Source of the DNA: an uncultured Eubacteriales bacterium
GTDB taxonomy: Bacteria > Bacillota > Clostridia > Oscillospirales > Acutalibacteraceae
Reading direction: 5' to 3'
NCBI GenBank assembly: GCA_900315195.1
Contig: OMYD01000014.1
Location: forward strand, 1 to 40,017
DNA: 40,017 nt
The translations under genes and the position numbers were made by a program. The notes under the pieces are model-generated. The model had not been told where the DNA came from. It saw only the letters and a program-made list of their open reading frames with translations, and made no database searches. Positions 15,857 through 24,307 of the stretch are shown one piece after another (position 1 is the first letter of the stretch; each line of letters begins with the position of its first letter).

Positions 15857-17917
15857 TCATTCAACGCCGCGCCTGTATAATCCGCGGGTAAAATTGCCTT
15901 TTAACAATGAAAAGTCATTAAAAACCGCTGTGTTTTCAACGTTTTCCACATAGTTTTCCACACTGAAACGCAGTGAGTGGAAAGATGTTGAAGTTTTTGA
16001 TATTTCCTCTGCCGCAATATAAAGCGGCACGCAGTTGAGCACCTCAGTGCATGTTCCGTCGCAGCGAAGCAAAAATCTTTTGCCTTTTCTGTCCGTCATT
16101 TTTGACTGATTTTTGCAGGATTTGCAGTCAACGCCCGCGCTTTTGGCGGGGCAGTTGCGGCACAGCATTACGGGCAGGTAACCGTAGCTTACAAAGCCTC
16201 TGCCGATATTGCCGCCAAGACGGTTCATCTTGTCAAATTTCAGCTCTAAACTGAGCTCAACATCCTCGATTCCGTACTCCTCAGCCCACAGCAAATCGTA
16301 TGTGTTGCACAGGTTAAGCCCAAAGCCGCCGTGAAGCGTGAAACCGAGTTTTTTTGCCTGATACAGCGCGCCGATATTATGGCACAGCGCGTGCTTTACG
16401 CCGATTTCCTTTGCGCGAATAAGCTGTTTGTCAATCTGCTCCTCGCGACCGAACATTCCGCGCGGAATTTCAACACCCGCGGGATATCCATCGCCAAGCA
16501 GCCGCTCAAGCTCACGGATATCAGAAAAAAGCGGTACAAAAACAAGCCCGCAATCTTTAAAAGCCGCTCCGATTTTAGTTTTCGGAACTCTTGCCCTTAC
16601 GGTGTGCTCCGCGCTTATGTACGGAACCGCAGGCTGTATTTCAATATCATTGATTTTATAGTTATGTACTGTTGCCCTCATAGCGTCAAGCCGCTCAAGC
16701 GCCGCTCGCCTTAGGGTATTTATAGCGGAAAGCGGCATTGAAACGCCGTTTTCAACGCTGATTTTCAAATCGGAAACACAATACGCCGTGCCGCCCGTTT
16801 TGCCAAGCTGAGCGCTGACCTTATCGGCGCTCAGCGGCGCGCTGACCGCCTGCTCAGAAGCGGCGTCGGACATAACCTCAACCGAATTTACGCCGTCGGA
16901 CAGAATCAGTTTTGCCCTCTCGCCCTTTTTTACGGAAAAGCTGCCCGTCAGCTTGACGTCCTGAGTCTCGTCCTTATAGCCCTGACGGATTTGGGCAAGC
17001 AGCTTTTCGTCGGCGGCGACAACGTCGTCACGGGTGCGCGTGCCAAACATTCCCTTGCCGCGTTTGCCCGTGTAGTAGCCGTCGGTAAAGCCTGTCCGCG
17101 CGAAAACACCGCGAAGCTGCCCGGCTGTTTTGTCTGTTATAAAGCCGAAATCGCGCTGCTCAACACACGCTTTTACAGCCGCCGCGACATACTCGGGGCG
17201 CTTCATACGTCCCTCGATTTTCGCCGAGGCTACGCCGAGCGACTGAAGCTCGTTAAGATAAGCGATAAGGCTGTTGTCTTTAAGGCTTAGCGCGTAGCCG
17301 TTTTTTTGATTGTTAACCGAAAACGGCAGGCGGCAGGTCTGGGCGCAGGCGCCGCGGTTGCCGCTGCGTGAGCCAATCATCGCGCTGAAATAGCACTGTC
17401 CCGACACGCTCATGCAAAGAGCGCCGTGAACAAACACCTCAAGCTCGACGGGAATTTGCGCCGCCTTTTTAATTTCGTCGCGGCTCATCTCGCGCGAAAG
17501 CACAACGCGCTTAAAGCCCATTTCGTACAAAGCGCGCACGCCCGACGCGGTGTGGACGCTCATCTGGGTTGAGGCGTGAAGCGGAAGGTCGGGCGCGATT
17601 TGCTTTGCGAGCCTTGCCACGCCCATATTCTGGACAATGAGCGCGTCCGCATCAGCCGCGGCAGCCGATCGGATAGTTTCCGCCAGCCGCTCAAACTCAT
17701 CGTCAAAAACGATTGTATTTACGGTCAGGTAGACCTTAACGCCGTGAATGTGGCAATAGGCGACGGCGCGCTTCAGCTCGGCGGCGTCAAAATTTTTCGC
17801 CGAGGCTCGTGCCGAAAACCGCTTAGCGCCGACATACACCGCGTCCGCTCCCGAGCGCACCGCAGCCGTTACGCTGTCAAAGCCGCCCGCCGGAGCCAAT
17901 ATTTCAATTTTTTCCAT
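15857..17917 (-). CDS. U32 peptidase-family protein (RlhA/TrhP-like RNA hydroxylation)
   Basis: A 686-residue protein. MEKIEILAPAGGFDSVTAAVRSGADAVYVG is the U32 N-terminus, and VFVHGALCMSVSGQCYFSAMIGSRSGNRGACAQTCR is the U32 signature with its cysteines. A C-terminal cysteine set (CRNCPAKS, CKSCKNQ) suits an iron-sulfur cluster. The long form with an extra middle domain resembles E. coli RlhA, which hydroxylates a cytidine of 23S rRNA; other members act on tRNA. The older 'collagenase' label is doubtful. The start at 17917 begins the conserved MEKIEILAPAGG; the longer frame runs back over zapA. It overlaps the end of zapA by 14 bp, so the two are cotranscribed. Confidence 0.88.
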   Translation of the reverse strand: MEKIEILAPAGGFDSVTAAVRSGADAVYVGAKRFSARASAKNFDAAELKRAVAYCHIHGVKVYLTVNTIVFDDEFERLAETIRSAAAADADALIVQNMGVARLAKQIAPDLPLHASTQMSVHTASGVRALYEMGFKRVVLSREMSRDEIKKAAQIPVELEVFVHGALCMSVSGQCYFSAMIGSRSGNRGACAQTCRLPFSVNNQKNGYALSLKDNSLIAYLNELQSLGVASAKIEGRMKRPEYVAAAVKACVEQRDFGFITDKTAGQLRGVFARTGFTDGYYTGKRGKGMFGTRTRDDVVAADEKLLAQIRQGYKDETQDVKLTGSFSVKKGERAKLILSDGVNSVEVMSDAASEQAVSAPLSADKVSAQLGKTGGTAYCVSDLKISVENGVSMPLSAINTLRRAALERLDAMRATVHNYKINDIEIQPAVPYISAEHTVRARVPKTKIGAAFKDCGLVFVPLFSDIRELERLLGDGYPAGVEIPRGMFGREEQIDKQLIRAKEIGVKHALCHNIGALYQAKKLGFTLHGGFGLNLCNTYDLLWAEEYGIEDVELSLELKFDKMNRLGGNIGRGFVSYGYLPVMLCRNCPAKSAGVDCKSCKNQSKMTDRKGKRFLLRCDGTCTEVLNCVPLYIAAEEISKTSTSFHSLRFSVENYVENVENTAVFNDFSLLKGNFTRGLYRRGVE

Positions 17918-18461
17918 GTTTTTTATTGTTTTTAGGATCGCTGTCATTTTCCTCAAAAAGCGAGTACTGACGCATGGGAACATAGCCCATCATCTTCTCG
18001 GTCTTTTTGTCGCGGATCGCCTTTTCGAACTTCTTTTGATTTTCAAGAGGCTTCAGATCCGTGTTTTTCTTGAGGGCTTCGTTTTCCTTCAGCATTACCC
18101 TGAGCTGGTCCTCAAGCGCCTTTACGCGTTTGGTGAGGTTTGTATTCTCGTTTATTGCCGCCGCCAGCTTTGCCTTGTAATCCTGACACTGCTTGGCAAG
18201 CTCCGCCGACTGGCGGATGATCTGGTCAGCCTTTTCGACAACCTCCTTGTTTTTGCGCTCTGCCTTGTTTCGGTCGTCGCAAAAGTCGAGCGCGGCAAGC
18301 ACCGCGCAGTCGCGGGTATCGAGGTTGCGTCCCGTCTGAGCGGCGCGTCTTATGCACTCGGTCACCTCGTCGGCAACCTCATAAACATACGCCCTGTCCT
18401 CGGGGGTGATCACGACATAATTGCGTCCCTCAATCTGCACACTGACGCGTTTCTTTTCCAT
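17904..18461 (-). CDS. zapA: Cell division protein ZapA with extended coiled coil
   Basis: A 185-residue protein. The first 90 or so residues (KRVSVQIEGRNYVVITPEDRAYVYEVADEV) match ZapA, which bundles FtsZ filaments at the septum. A coiled coil of about 80 residues (about 80-150) follows, longer than in E. coli ZapA (about 109 residues in all), then a basic tail. GGAGAGG precedes the ATG. The adjacent U32-family gene is a common neighbour of zapA in Firmicutes. Its leader contains the second MITE-like repeat. Confidence 0.88.
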   Translation of the reverse strand: MEKKRVSVQIEGRNYVVITPEDRAYVYEVADEVTECIRRAAQTGRNLDTRDCAVLAALDFCDDRNKAERKNKEVVEKADQIIRQSAELAKQCQDYKAKLAAAINENTNLTKRVKALEDQLRVMLKENEALKKNTDLKPLENQKKFEKAIRDKKTEKMMGYVPMRQYSLFEENDSDPKNNKKHGKN

Positions 18462-18481
18462 ACAAACACCTCTCCTTATTA

Positions 18482-18641
18482 TATACTAATACCTAATAAA
18501 AAGCTGACAGTCTTTGCGGTCTATTTTCCGGAATACTTCGTTGTCGTCCTTGCAAGGCGCCGGCCTTGCGGCGTCCTCTGCCTCGTCTAGCGGAAAATAT
18601 CCTCGCAAATACAAGTCTACTTTCTATCAGGGATTAGTATA
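18482..18641. mobile_element. MITE-like repeat, copy 2 (inverted relative to copy 1)
   Basis: A 160-bp element with ends TATACTAATACCT and GGGATTAGTATA; the outermost TA is present on both sides, consistent with a TA target duplication. It lies between the zapA promoter and the zapA ribosome binding site, so it is transcribed as part of the zapA leader and could fold there into a long hairpin. Confidence 0.8.
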
Positions 18642-18655
18642 AAACTCCACTATCC

Positions 18656-18684
18656 ATTATAATATATCTTTCTGACAATTGCAA
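18656..18684 (-). promoter_or_regulatory. Promoter of zapA
   Basis: Minus strand TTGCAA (18684-18679), 17-bp spacer, TATAAT (18661-18656). It lies upstream of the MITE-like repeat. The rest of 18462-18792 holds that repeat and the pullulanase terminator. Confidence 0.65.
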
Positions 18685-18740
18685 GCCTGTCCGCCGTCAA
18701 TACAGTCAACTTTAGCGCTTGATTCAAGGCGTAAAACAAA

Positions 18741-18760
18741 CCCGGGGCAAAAACCCCGGG
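18741..18760 (-). terminator. Terminator of the pullulanase gene
   Basis: Perfect CCCGGGG / CCCCGGG stem with a 6-base loop, followed on the minus strand by TTTGTTTT; 33 bp after the stop codon. Confidence 0.88.
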
Positions 18761-18792
18761 CTGCCTTAAAAAACTATGCGTTTTTACTTGTG

Positions 18793-21700
18793 TTACCAGC
18801 TTGCGGCATCCGCTTTGCCGTTTGTCCAGGTACCGGTCAGGTACCAGCCGTGAACGCTTGAATCAAACGGAATGTCAACCGTCTGAGTGCCTGAGCCGTT
18901 GCTGAATATTACATAAGCGGCGTTTGTGGGAATGTCGATGGTGCAAATTTTTTCTCCGTAGTCGTTTGTGCCCGCGTCGGTCATCTTCGAGCCGGGCCAA
19001 GCTCCGATCAAATATGTTCCCTCGCTGTCCCATGCATAGCAGTAAACCGAACCCCAATTGAAATTGTTGGTAAACTGGTAGTTTTTTGTCTCGGGTTCCG
19101 GCACTGTTAAAGGCTCGGGCTGAGTAGTAGTGGGCTCCGGCTGAGTTGTGGGCGGCTGAGTTGTGGGCGGCTCTGTGGTAGGATCTTCGCCGACCTCAAT
19201 GTATTCGCCTGCCTGAGCGTGGTTTTCGTACTCAGCAAGATAAAGCTGAATATTTGTCGCGTCCTTGATGTTAATGGCTCCGTTCTGATCTGTATCGGCA
19301 GCTAAGAGCGCGTCGCCTGTCAGAGTAACAAGGCTTACGATCGCCCTCTGAAGCTGGGTAACGTCCTTAACGGTAAGAACTCCGTCAAGATTGACGTCGC
19401 CGAGCAGGATCGTGCGCTTTACAACGCTTGAAGGCTCTGTGGATTCGGTGGGCTCGGTAGAGATCGGAACGCTTCCGTCGGTGTAAAGATACACTACGTT
19501 GATCACACCGGGAGCGTAGCTGCCCGAGGCGTTTGAAGGAGCGATTACGTCGGTTCTGCCCGCAAGCGCAGATGTTGAATACTGAGCGCTTGACGATACG
19601 TTTTCGGATGTTGTCACAACGTCGGCAGAAATCTTCTGACCTGTATTAACGTTGATATGACTTGTCTTTACCGTGGATGTAAAGGTTGCCGCCTTGTTTT
19701 TGATCCAGGTTTCGCCCGAAACAAGGTAGCCGCTTTCGCCCTGACCGGGCTCCTGAACGGTTCCCATGCGGAAGATAACATACGCGCTGCCAGCGGGTAT
19801 CGTACCCTTCATCCAGCTTCCGCCGAGCTGGGTATCGGCAACAAGCTTAGCGCTTGAGTTGGAGGTTACGCTGTCCCACTTGCCGAATATCTCGCCGCTG
19901 TCGTTATAGGCGTACATATAAATGCTTGACGCGCCTGAGCTGTTGTAGTAGTGGACTGTTGAGCTTGTTCCGATTGTTTTGTATTTGAATGTGATGGTCT
20001 TGTCGGTGCCGCCGAATGTGCCGATTGTTTCGGCGGGATAATTGTCGGTATCAAGCTCATAGCCCTGAATTGCGGGCGCGGTTTCGCTGTAGGAATCGCC
20101 TGCTTTGAGGTGAAGTGTCGTTGAATCCTTAATCGACTTGTTGCTGCTGTCGACGTACTTAACGGTGAGGTAGCCCTCCGCAACAGCACTGTCACTGTAG
20201 GTAAAGGTAACGGTGTTTGTGCTGTTTGCCGCAACGGTTCCCGAGGTTGCGCCCGTTGTGCTCTTGAGAGTACGGCTGAACAGAATTGTGCTGTCGGGAA
20301 TTGCGCGGAAGGTGTTGCCCGCGCGGTATTTGGCGTTCTGAGTCTTTAAAACGGTGCCGCTCTCGGTTACATGGTTAACAACAAGCGTGCCGAAGGAATC
20401 GGTAACTGTTCTGTTGCTAAGTCCGTTGATGAGGACGATCGAGCCCTTGGCGGGAACGAATACCGAGCTTGAATTGAGCGTAGCTATACCGTTGATGTCG
20501 GCGCCCGTAGCGGAGATCGAAGTGCCCGATACGCTGTTGGCGACTACCGTCCAGCTTGAAGCGCCGAGGTTTGAGATAGTCCAGCCTTTTGTATCGTTAT
20601 TGTAAAGCACGCAGACCTTGTTCCACTCGCCCGATGCAGAGTTGTTATATGTGTAGGCTACAACGTGGCCGTAGCTTGAAGGCCATGTCAGGGTTGAGTT
20701 GGTGGTGAAGCTGTTGCTCTTCATCAGAGTCAGGTTTTTGCGCACGCTGAGAAGGGTTTTGTACCACTGAGGAAGCGCGGGCATGCTTTTTGCCCTTGAC
20801 CAGTCGATTTGGTTGATATCGTCGCTTGACTTATAGCTGTTTGAGTCGCCCTTCTTGGTACGTCCCATTTCGCTGCCCGCCGTCATAAACGGGATTCCCT
20901 TTGAAGTCAGCAGCAGCGTCATTGCGCCGATGAGCTGATTCTGAACATTTGTATTTGTGCCCGTATAGTTTGTGACGCTGTTGGATTTGCATAGCTTATC
21001 CCAGAGGATAAGGTTGTCGTGCGCGTCGGCGTAAGCGATCGTCTGAGAGGGCGCCTTTGCCGAGAAGCTCTTGCCCTTTACGCCCGCTACGATTTTGTTT
21101 GTATTGGTCTCGCTGCCCTGAATAAAGTTGCCGTCAGCGCCGTCGGTGCTGCCCTTGATTCCGTCGCGGTAGGTGTCGTTGAACATACCTACGCGCTCGC
21201 TGAGCGACGAAGCGCTTGACTGGGTGCAGGGCGAGGGGCACTGGGAGGTGCCGCCCGACCACGGCTCGCCGTACATCAGGATCTTCTGACCTGAGTTGTC
21301 GGAATACATGCCGTCGAGAGCGGAGCGGATATTGTTCATGGTGGTGATGTCATGCAGAGCCATGAGGTCGAAGCGGAAGCCGTCGATGTGGTACTCGTCA
21401 GCCCAGTATTTGCATGAGTCGATCATGTACTTGCGGAACATCTTCTTATCGGAGGCTGTTTCGTTGCCGCAGCCCGAGCCGTTGGAATACGCCGTAGAGG
21501 ACGTCATTCTGAAGTAGTAGCCCGGAACGGTCTTGCCGAAGCACGAGCCGTCGGATGAATAGGTGTGGTTGTATACAACGTCCATAACAACGGTAATGTC
21601 CCTGTCGTGGAACGCCTGAACCATCTGCTTGAATTCCTTGATTCTTACGTTTCCGTCATAAGGATTAGATGAGTAGCTGCCCTCGGGAACGTTGTAGTTT

Positions 21701-22485
21701 ACGGGGTCATAGCCCCAGTTGCGGTTTGACGACGATGAAGGAAGGTCCTCTCTTACCGAGCCGAAGTCGTAAACAGGCTGAAGCTGAACGGTGTTGATTC
21801 CCTTTTCAACAAGGTAGTCAATGCAGGTTGACATTTCGCCGGGGGTGCCGTTGAGCGTTGTGCCGCCCTCGGCAAACGCCAGGTACTTGCCCTTGTTCTC
21901 CTCGCTTACGCCGGAATTGGCGGAAATCGAGAAGTCGCGCACATGAACCTCCCACACAACCGACTCGGTCTGAGTGCTCTGGAATACGTGCTTGTCGCTG
22001 CTCCAGCCGTCGGGGTCGGTAGAGTCAAGATCAACTACCATTGAGCGCGCGCCGTTTACGCCTACCGCCTTTGAGTAGACGTCCTGGGTTTCGTTGGTTT
22101 TGCCGTTAACGGTAACAAGGTATGTGTAGTAAACGTTTTTGTAATCGCCCTGAAGCGTAACGGACCATATACCCGCGCTGTCCATGGTCATATCGTGCTC
22201 GCCCAGAACAGCCGCGCCCGCTTCAGCGTCGGAGCCTTTGCTGTACAGCTTCAGCTTTACCTGCGTTGCCGCCGGTGACCATGTTTTCCATGTTGTTGAA
22301 GCCGCTGAATAGGTGGCGCCGAAATCGTTGGTTGCCGAGGCGGAGCCCGCCTCGGTTTCAAGGTAACTCTGGTTTGAGTAACCGACAGAATCACTGTCCA
22401 TTTCGGCAGAGCTTGCCGCAAAGGTGGCGCAGCCCGTTACCATTATCGCGGTAAGCAACAACGATATGGACTTCTTGAATTTCAT
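18793..22485 (-). CDS. Secreted type I pullulanase (GH13) with MucBP-like, starch-binding and dockerin modules
   Basis: A 1230-residue exoenzyme that should cut alpha-1,6 links in starch and pullulan. Order: signal peptide (1-27), CBM48-like domain (about 57-160), GH13 barrel (about 175-620), two MucBP-like repeats (about 697-838), a CBM26-like module (about 843-935), a type I dockerin (about 1028-1090), a Pro/Thr linker (about 1101-1133) and a C-terminal CBM26-like module (1134-1230). GH13 residues visible: NWGYDPVNY (type I pullulanase signature, 256-264), DVVYNH (302-307), nucleophile Asp373 in GFRFD, acid/base Glu407 in YGEPW, and His489-Asp490. The dockerin has two calcium loops (DVNLDG and DTDQNG). 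The start at 22485 follows GGGAGTGA; the longer frame lacks a site. A cohesin partner must lie elsewhere. It has its own terminator. Confidence 0.93.
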   Translation of the reverse strand: MKFKKSISLLLTAIMVTGCATFAASSAEMDSDSVGYSNQSYLETEAGSASATNDFGATYSAASTTWKTWSPAATQVKLKLYSKGSDAEAGAAVLGEHDMTMDSAGIWSVTLQGDYKNVYYTYLVTVNGKTNETQDVYSKAVGVNGARSMVVDLDSTDPDGWSSDKHVFQSTQTESVVWEVHVRDFSISANSGVSEENKGKYLAFAEGGTTLNGTPGEMSTCIDYLVEKGINTVQLQPVYDFGSVREDLPSSSSNRNWGYDPVNYNVPEGSYSSNPYDGNVRIKEFKQMVQAFHDRDITVVMDVVYNHTYSSDGSCFGKTVPGYYFRMTSSTAYSNGSGCGNETASDKKMFRKYMIDSCKYWADEYHIDGFRFDLMALHDITTMNNIRSALDGMYSDNSGQKILMYGEPWSGGTSQCPSPCTQSSASSLSERVGMFNDTYRDGIKGSTDGADGNFIQGSETNTNKIVAGVKGKSFSAKAPSQTIAYADAHDNLILWDKLCKSNSVTNYTGTNTNVQNQLIGAMTLLLTSKGIPFMTAGSEMGRTKKGDSNSYKSSDDINQIDWSRAKSMPALPQWYKTLLSVRKNLTLMKSNSFTTNSTLTWPSSYGHVVAYTYNNSASGEWNKVCVLYNNDTKGWTISNLGASSWTVVANSVSGTSISATGADINGIATLNSSSVFVPAKGSIVLINGLSNRTVTDSFGTLVVNHVTESGTVLKTQNAKYRAGNTFRAIPDSTILFSRTLKSTTGATSGTVAANSTNTVTFTYSDSAVAEGYLTVKYVDSSNKSIKDSTTLHLKAGDSYSETAPAIQGYELDTDNYPAETIGTFGGTDKTITFKYKTIGTSSTVHYYNSSGASSIYMYAYNDSGEIFGKWDSVTSNSSAKLVADTQLGGSWMKGTIPAGSAYVIFRMGTVQEPGQGESGYLVSGETWIKNKAATFTSTVKTSHINVNTGQKISADVVTTSENVSSSAQYSTSALAGRTDVIAPSNASGSYAPGVINVVYLYTDGSVPISTEPTESTEPSSVVKRTILLGDVNLDGVLTVKDVTQLQRAIVSLVTLTGDALLAADTDQNGAINIKDATNIQLYLAEYENHAQAGEYIEVGEDPTTEPPTTQPPTTQPEPTTTQPEPLTVPEPETKNYQFTNNFNWGSVYCYAWDSEGTYLIGAWPGSKMTDAGTNDYGEKICTIDIPTNAAYVIFSNGSGTQTVDIPFDSSVHGWYLTGTWTNGKADAASW

Positions 22486-22525
22486 ATTATCACTCCCATG
22501 TGTTAAATTTAATAATATATTATTA

Positions 22526-22548
22526 TTTGATGATAATATTTTATCAAA
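22526..22548. promoter_or_regulatory. Inverted repeat TTTGAT-N11-ATCAAA upstream of the pullulanase gene
   Basis: A dyad of TTTGAT and ATCAAA, within an AT-rich leader, 40-60 bp before the pullulanase start. A second TTGATAAAAT-like copy lies about 55 bp farther upstream. It may be an operator for starch-responsive control; no promoter was clear enough to place. Confidence 0.3.
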
Positions 22549-22647
22549 TACCGCCAACGCTATATTTCTATATTAGAATTATCGTGCTTCGGGCAATACA
22601 AATTTTATCAATTGTTTTTGTTGATAATGTATAGTCATAAAAGAAAA

Positions 22648-22671
22648 GAAGCGGCCGTATAAAGCCGCTTC
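22648..22671 (-). terminator. Terminator of the ABC-2 exporter operon
   Basis: GAAGCGGC / GCCGCTTC stem with an 8-base loop; on the minus strand it is followed by TTTTCTTTT. It lies 16 bp after the last permease gene. Confidence 0.8.
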
Positions 22672-22686
22672 CCTAAAGGTTATTAA

Positions 22687-23487
22687 TTATGAGCCTGCCG
22701 ATTCATAGGCTCTTGTGCCGCGGTGCCAGACTATAACTCCCAGCGCCATAAGCGCAACGCCTATGAGCACTGCCATTCCGATACACCAAAGCGGGTTTTC
22801 GCCGCGGAGTATATAAACCGCGGGGTAGTAAGACGTAAAGGCGAACGGAATAAAGTATGTAATTACATCGCGCACAACGCGGTTGTAAATGGTGATGGGG
22901 TACTTCGCGAAATCGTTCACCATGTAGAACATGTAAATTATGTTTCCGCTGCGCTTAGCCCAAAACGCGATCGAGGCGGTGATGGTCTTGATTCCCGTGT
23001 AAATCAGCGCCGCGAACGGAATTACAAGGATCCCCAGTATCACTTTAAGCGGGCTCCACTCAATACTGAGCTGAGGCAGGGTTATGCTTACAAGAGCGAT
23101 TCCCGTTATAAGCTCGCCCAAAGCGTCGATTTGAAGCTTTTCAACCATAACGTGGAACAGCGTGTTTATCGGGCGCGTCAGATACTTATCAAATTCGCCC
23201 TTGCGCACAATGAAGTGGCCTATTGCCCACAGGTTGTCGAAAAGCAGGTGGTCAAGCCCTTTCGGAATAAGCGAAAAGCCGTAGATGAACACTATCTCGG
23301 CGGCGCTCCAGCCCATTAGGCTCGGGATCTGGCGGAAAACAAGCCACAGAAACAGCAGGTTTGACACCTGCACGGCAAGGAACCCGATGATTCCTATTAT
23401 AAAGTCGCCCTTGTATTCCATCATCCGCTTTAGCTCCTGGGCAACAAAAATACGGTGCATGCGCAGCATTCTTTTTATCTGTTTCAT
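22687..23487 (-). CDS. ABC-2 family exporter permease (second subunit)
   Basis: A 266-residue integral membrane protein with about six helices, of the ABC-2/DUF990 type (COG3694-like by recollection). MKQIKRMLRMHRIFVAQELKRMMEYKGDF is the typical cytoplasmic N-terminus, and KYLTRPINTLFHVMVEKLQIDALGEL is the coupling region. It starts one base after the stop of the first permease gene. The substrate is unknown; this three-gene cassette is widespread in Firmicutes and often annotated as an uncharacterised or daunorubicin-type exporter. Confidence 0.85.
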   Translation of the reverse strand: MKQIKRMLRMHRIFVAQELKRMMEYKGDFIIGIIGFLAVQVSNLLFLWLVFRQIPSLMGWSAAEIVFIYGFSLIPKGLDHLLFDNLWAIGHFIVRKGEFDKYLTRPINTLFHVMVEKLQIDALGELITGIALVSITLPQLSIEWSPLKVILGILVIPFAALIYTGIKTITASIAFWAKRSGNIIYMFYMVNDFAKYPITIYNRVVRDVITYFIPFAFTSYYPAVYILRGENPLWCIGMAVLIGVALMALGVIVWHRGTRAYESAGS

Positions 23488-23488
23488 G

Positions 23489-24307
23489 CTAACCCCCCTG
23501 TACGCACAGGCGGCGTGAGATCAGCTTCCAAAAAAGCTTTGAAAGCGAAAAGAAAACCACTGCCCAAAACAATTGCAGCCCAAGGTAGAACAGCAGTTCC
23601 GGGCCGCTGTATTTGCCCATGTAAATCATTACGGGAGTGTAGTTGAGCGAGGAGAACGGAAGCATTAAAAATACCGTTTCCATCTGAGCGGGCAAAAAGC
23701 TGAGCGGAATAACCGCGCCCGACAAAAAGCTGACAATACAGTTTTTGGTGGTGTTTACTCCCCACAGGTTTTTAGTAATGAACGCCACAAATCCGAAGCA
23801 GATGTTAAAGAAGAAGTAAATCAGATACGCGGTCGCGGCGCTGAACAAGAACAGAAAGAACCGCAGCACATCGAACTGAACCTCGCCCGAAAAGGCCGTT
23901 CTTATAACCTCTACAGCGAAAATAAGCGGCAGAGCGAGAATAAACTCGGTAAAAAGCTTGTTGCCTATCTCCTGAAAAAGAAAGGTGGCGTTAAAGCTGA
24001 CGGGCTTTAAAAGCCGCATGGATATCGCGCCGTCGCGCACCTCCTCGCCGATTACATAGCTTACATCGCTGGCTATCATTGTGTTGGTAAGAAAGACAAG
24101 CACTATGTACACAATCATCTGAGGCATAGTAAAGCCGTTCATGGCGCCGCCGTCGCCCGAGGCGTAAACCGCGCGCCATATAAAGTAGGATACAAAGCAG
24201 ACCACAACGTTGCCCAGCATGTAGAATATCCAGTTTACGCGGTAGGTGGCAACCTCCTGCATACCCGCGCTGATAAACGGGGTGTAGATTTTCAGTCTGC
24301 GCTTCAC
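23489..24307 (-). CDS. ABC-2 family exporter permease (first subunit)
   Basis: A 272-residue protein with about six membrane helices and the ABC-2 signature region EEVRDGAISMRLLKPVSFNATFLFQEIGNKLF (COG4587-like by recollection). It overlaps the ATPase stop by 4 bp and is followed one base later by the second permease, so all three are translationally coupled. Confidence 0.85.
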   Translation of the reverse strand: MKRRLKIYTPFISAGMQEVATYRVNWIFYMLGNVVVCFVSYFIWRAVYASGDGGAMNGFTMPQMIVYIVLVFLTNTMIASDVSYVIGEEVRDGAISMRLLKPVSFNATFLFQEIGNKLFTEFILALPLIFAVEVIRTAFSGEVQFDVLRFFLFLFSAATAYLIYFFFNICFGFVAFITKNLWGVNTTKNCIVSFLSGAVIPLSFLPAQMETVFLMLPFSSLNYTPVMIYMGKYSGPELLFYLGLQLFWAVVFFSLSKLFWKLISRRLCVQGG

